Below are positions 63,092 to 64,000 of a stretch of DNA of 64,000 bases, one piece after another. The notes beneath the pieces are model-generated. The model was not told the origin of the DNA and searched no databases. It saw only the letters and a program-made list of their open reading frames with translations. The DNA comes from Methylobacterium sp. J-076 (GTDB taxonomy: Bacteria > Pseudomonadota > Alphaproteobacteria > Rhizobiales > Beijerinckiaceae): positions 558,001 through 622,000 of the forward strand of contig NZ_JAKSXW010000149.1 of assembly GCF_022829405.1 (NCBI RefSeq), written 5' to 3'. The position numbers were made by a program, and so were the translations under genes. Position 1 is the stretch's first letter; every line of letters begins with the position of its first letter.

Positions 63092-64000
63092 TTACTCAGC
63101 TGCAGCGCGGGCGGGGCTTTCGCCGATCTCGAGGTTGGCCAGGAACTTCTCGGCCTCTAGGGCGGCCATGCACCCCATGCCGGCCGCCGTGATCGCCTGG
63201 CGGTACACGTCGTCGGTCACGTCCCCCGCGGCGAACACGCCGGGGATCTCCGTCTCCGTCGTGCCCGGCCGGACGGACAGGTAGCCGCCCTGGCGCAGGG
63301 CGAGCTGGCCCTCGAAGATCCCGGTGGCGGGCTGGTGGCCGATGGCCACGAACACGCCGTCGGTCTTCACCTCGCTGGTCTCGCCGGTGCGGGTGTCCTT
63401 CAGCCGGACATGGGTGACGGAGGGGGCCGGCTTCTCGACGCCGCAGATCTCATCGATCTGCTGGTGCCACCGCACCTCCACGTTCGGGTGCTTGAACAGC
63501 CGCTCCTGAAGGATGCGCTCGGCGCGGAACTGGTCCCGGCGGTGGACCACCGTCACCTTCTTGGCGATGTTGGCGAGGTAGAGCGCCTCCTCCACGGCGG
63601 TGTTGCCGCCGCCGACCACCACGACCTCCCGGCCGCGGAAGAAGAACCCGTCGCAGGTGGCGCAGGCCGAGACGCCGCCGCCCTGGAACTTCGCCTCGGA
63701 GGGAAGGCCGAGCCACTTGGCCTGGGCGCCGGTGGCGATGATCAGCGAGTCGCAGGAATAGGTCTCCCCCGAATCGGCTTCGAGGCGGAACGGCCGGGTC
63801 TGCAGATCGACCTTGGTGACGTACTCGGAGAGGATCGTCGTGCCCACATGCTCCGCCTGGGCGCGCATCTGCTCCATCAGCCACGGGCCCTGGATCGCCT
63901 CGGCGAAGCCCGGATAATTCTCCACGTCGGTGGTGATCATCAGCTGGCCGCCGGGCTGGAAGCCCGAGATCAGCAGCGGCTGGACCATGGCGCGGGCGGC
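63092..64000 (-). CDS. trxB: Thioredoxin-disulfide reductase, N-terminus beyond right edge
   Basis: TrxB reduces thioredoxin with NADPH and FAD. The last 302 codons are present; about 20-30 N-terminal residues, including the first FAD motif, lie beyond the window. Hallmarks are GGQLMITTDVENYPGF, the redox pair in ACATCDGFFF, the NADPH motif GGGNTAVEEALYL and the FAD end GVFAAGDVTDDVYRQAITA. It is followed in the same direction by the LysR regulator, 186 bases downstream. Confidence 0.96.
   Translation of the reverse strand, partial: AARAMVQPLLISGFQPGGQLMITTDVENYPGFAEAIQGPWLMEQMRAQAEHVGTTILSEYVTKVDLQTRPFRLEADSGETYSCDSLIIATGAQAKWLGLPSEAKFQGGGVSACATCDGFFFRGREVVVVGGGNTAVEEALYLANIAKKVTVVHRRDQFRAERILQERLFKHPNVEVRWHQQIDEICGVEKPAPSVTHVRLKDTRTGETSEVKTDGVFVAIGHQPATGIFEGQLALRQGGYLSVRPGTTETEIPGVFAAGDVTDDVYRQAITAAGMGCMAALEAEKFLANLEIGESPARAAAE

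Overview
The window reads as ordinary chromosome from a high-GC, flagellated alphaproteobacterium. The gene families (alphaproteobacterial FliM/FliL/MotE, a DUF6468 flagellar protein, PepA next to LptF-LptG-LptD, TrxB next to a LysR regulator, CIRCE-controlled groESL) point to the Rhizobiales. Methylobacterium/Methylorubrum is my best guess from family resemblance; no rRNA or other diagnostic marker is present. I see no rRNA, tRNA, CRISPR array, transposase, integrase or prophage. Nearly all bases are coding, and no gene-free gap is clearly longer than 300 bases.

Layout. 1-6 kb: cell-wall and nucleoside genes (a truncated alpha/beta hydrolase, a lytic transglycosylase with a SPOR domain, a double-ATPase ABC protein, deoB, a DUF1192 protein and an LRR-protein kinase fusion). 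6-13 kb: two divergent flagellar operons, fliL-fliM-DUF6468-motE leftward and flgF-flgG-flgA-flgH rightward. 13-18 kb: a Tat-exported Gfo/Idh/MocA oxidoreductase, a PilZ protein, a coupled operon of SPL-like radical SAM protein, 2H phosphoesterase and PAP2 phosphatase, and an AlgX-like SGNH protein facing a 74-residue membrane protein. 18-31 kb: CnoX-like thioredoxin, Lon-substrate-binding-domain protein, Trm112, priA, an App1-type phosphatase with a DUF3775 partner, and a CNNM/CorC transporter. 31-36 kb: groES-groEL with a perfect CIRCE and a clear terminator, a CorA-like transporter and a GAF-EAL phosphodiesterase. 36-41 kb: ligase-associated helicase (Lhr-type) and nuclease PdeM behind a hydrolase. 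41-48 kb: MATE transporter, CoA-ester lyase, pyrD, a LexA-like S24 regulator with a perfect upstream palindrome, a histidine kinase and a Tim44-domain protein. 48-64 kb: the envelope operon lptF-lptG-lptD-pdxA-rsmA, divergent pepA, an acyl-CoA ligase, msrP, a quinone-oxidoreductase-like MDR protein, a LysR regulator and a trxB cut by the right edge.

How the genes work together. The flagellar block supplies rod (FlgF, FlgG), L-ring (FlgH), P-ring assembly (FlgA), switch (FliM), stator-associated (FliL) and MotE-type functions; PilZ and EAL proteins suggest c-di-GMP input. LptF, LptG and LptD are core parts of LPS export, and RsmA and PdxA share their operon. GroESL and a CnoX-like holdase belong to protein quality control; TrxB and MsrP belong to thiol and methionine redox repair.

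No complete new defence or mobile system is evident. The most unusual items are a GC-rich palindromic insertion inside the coding frame of the Lhr-type helicase, a dispersed-repeat-like inverted repeat downstream of groEL, a perfect operator-like palindrome upstream of the S24 regulator, the SPL/2H/PAP2 operon, the LRR-kinase fusion, and a dense palindrome cluster between two small uncharacterised genes.
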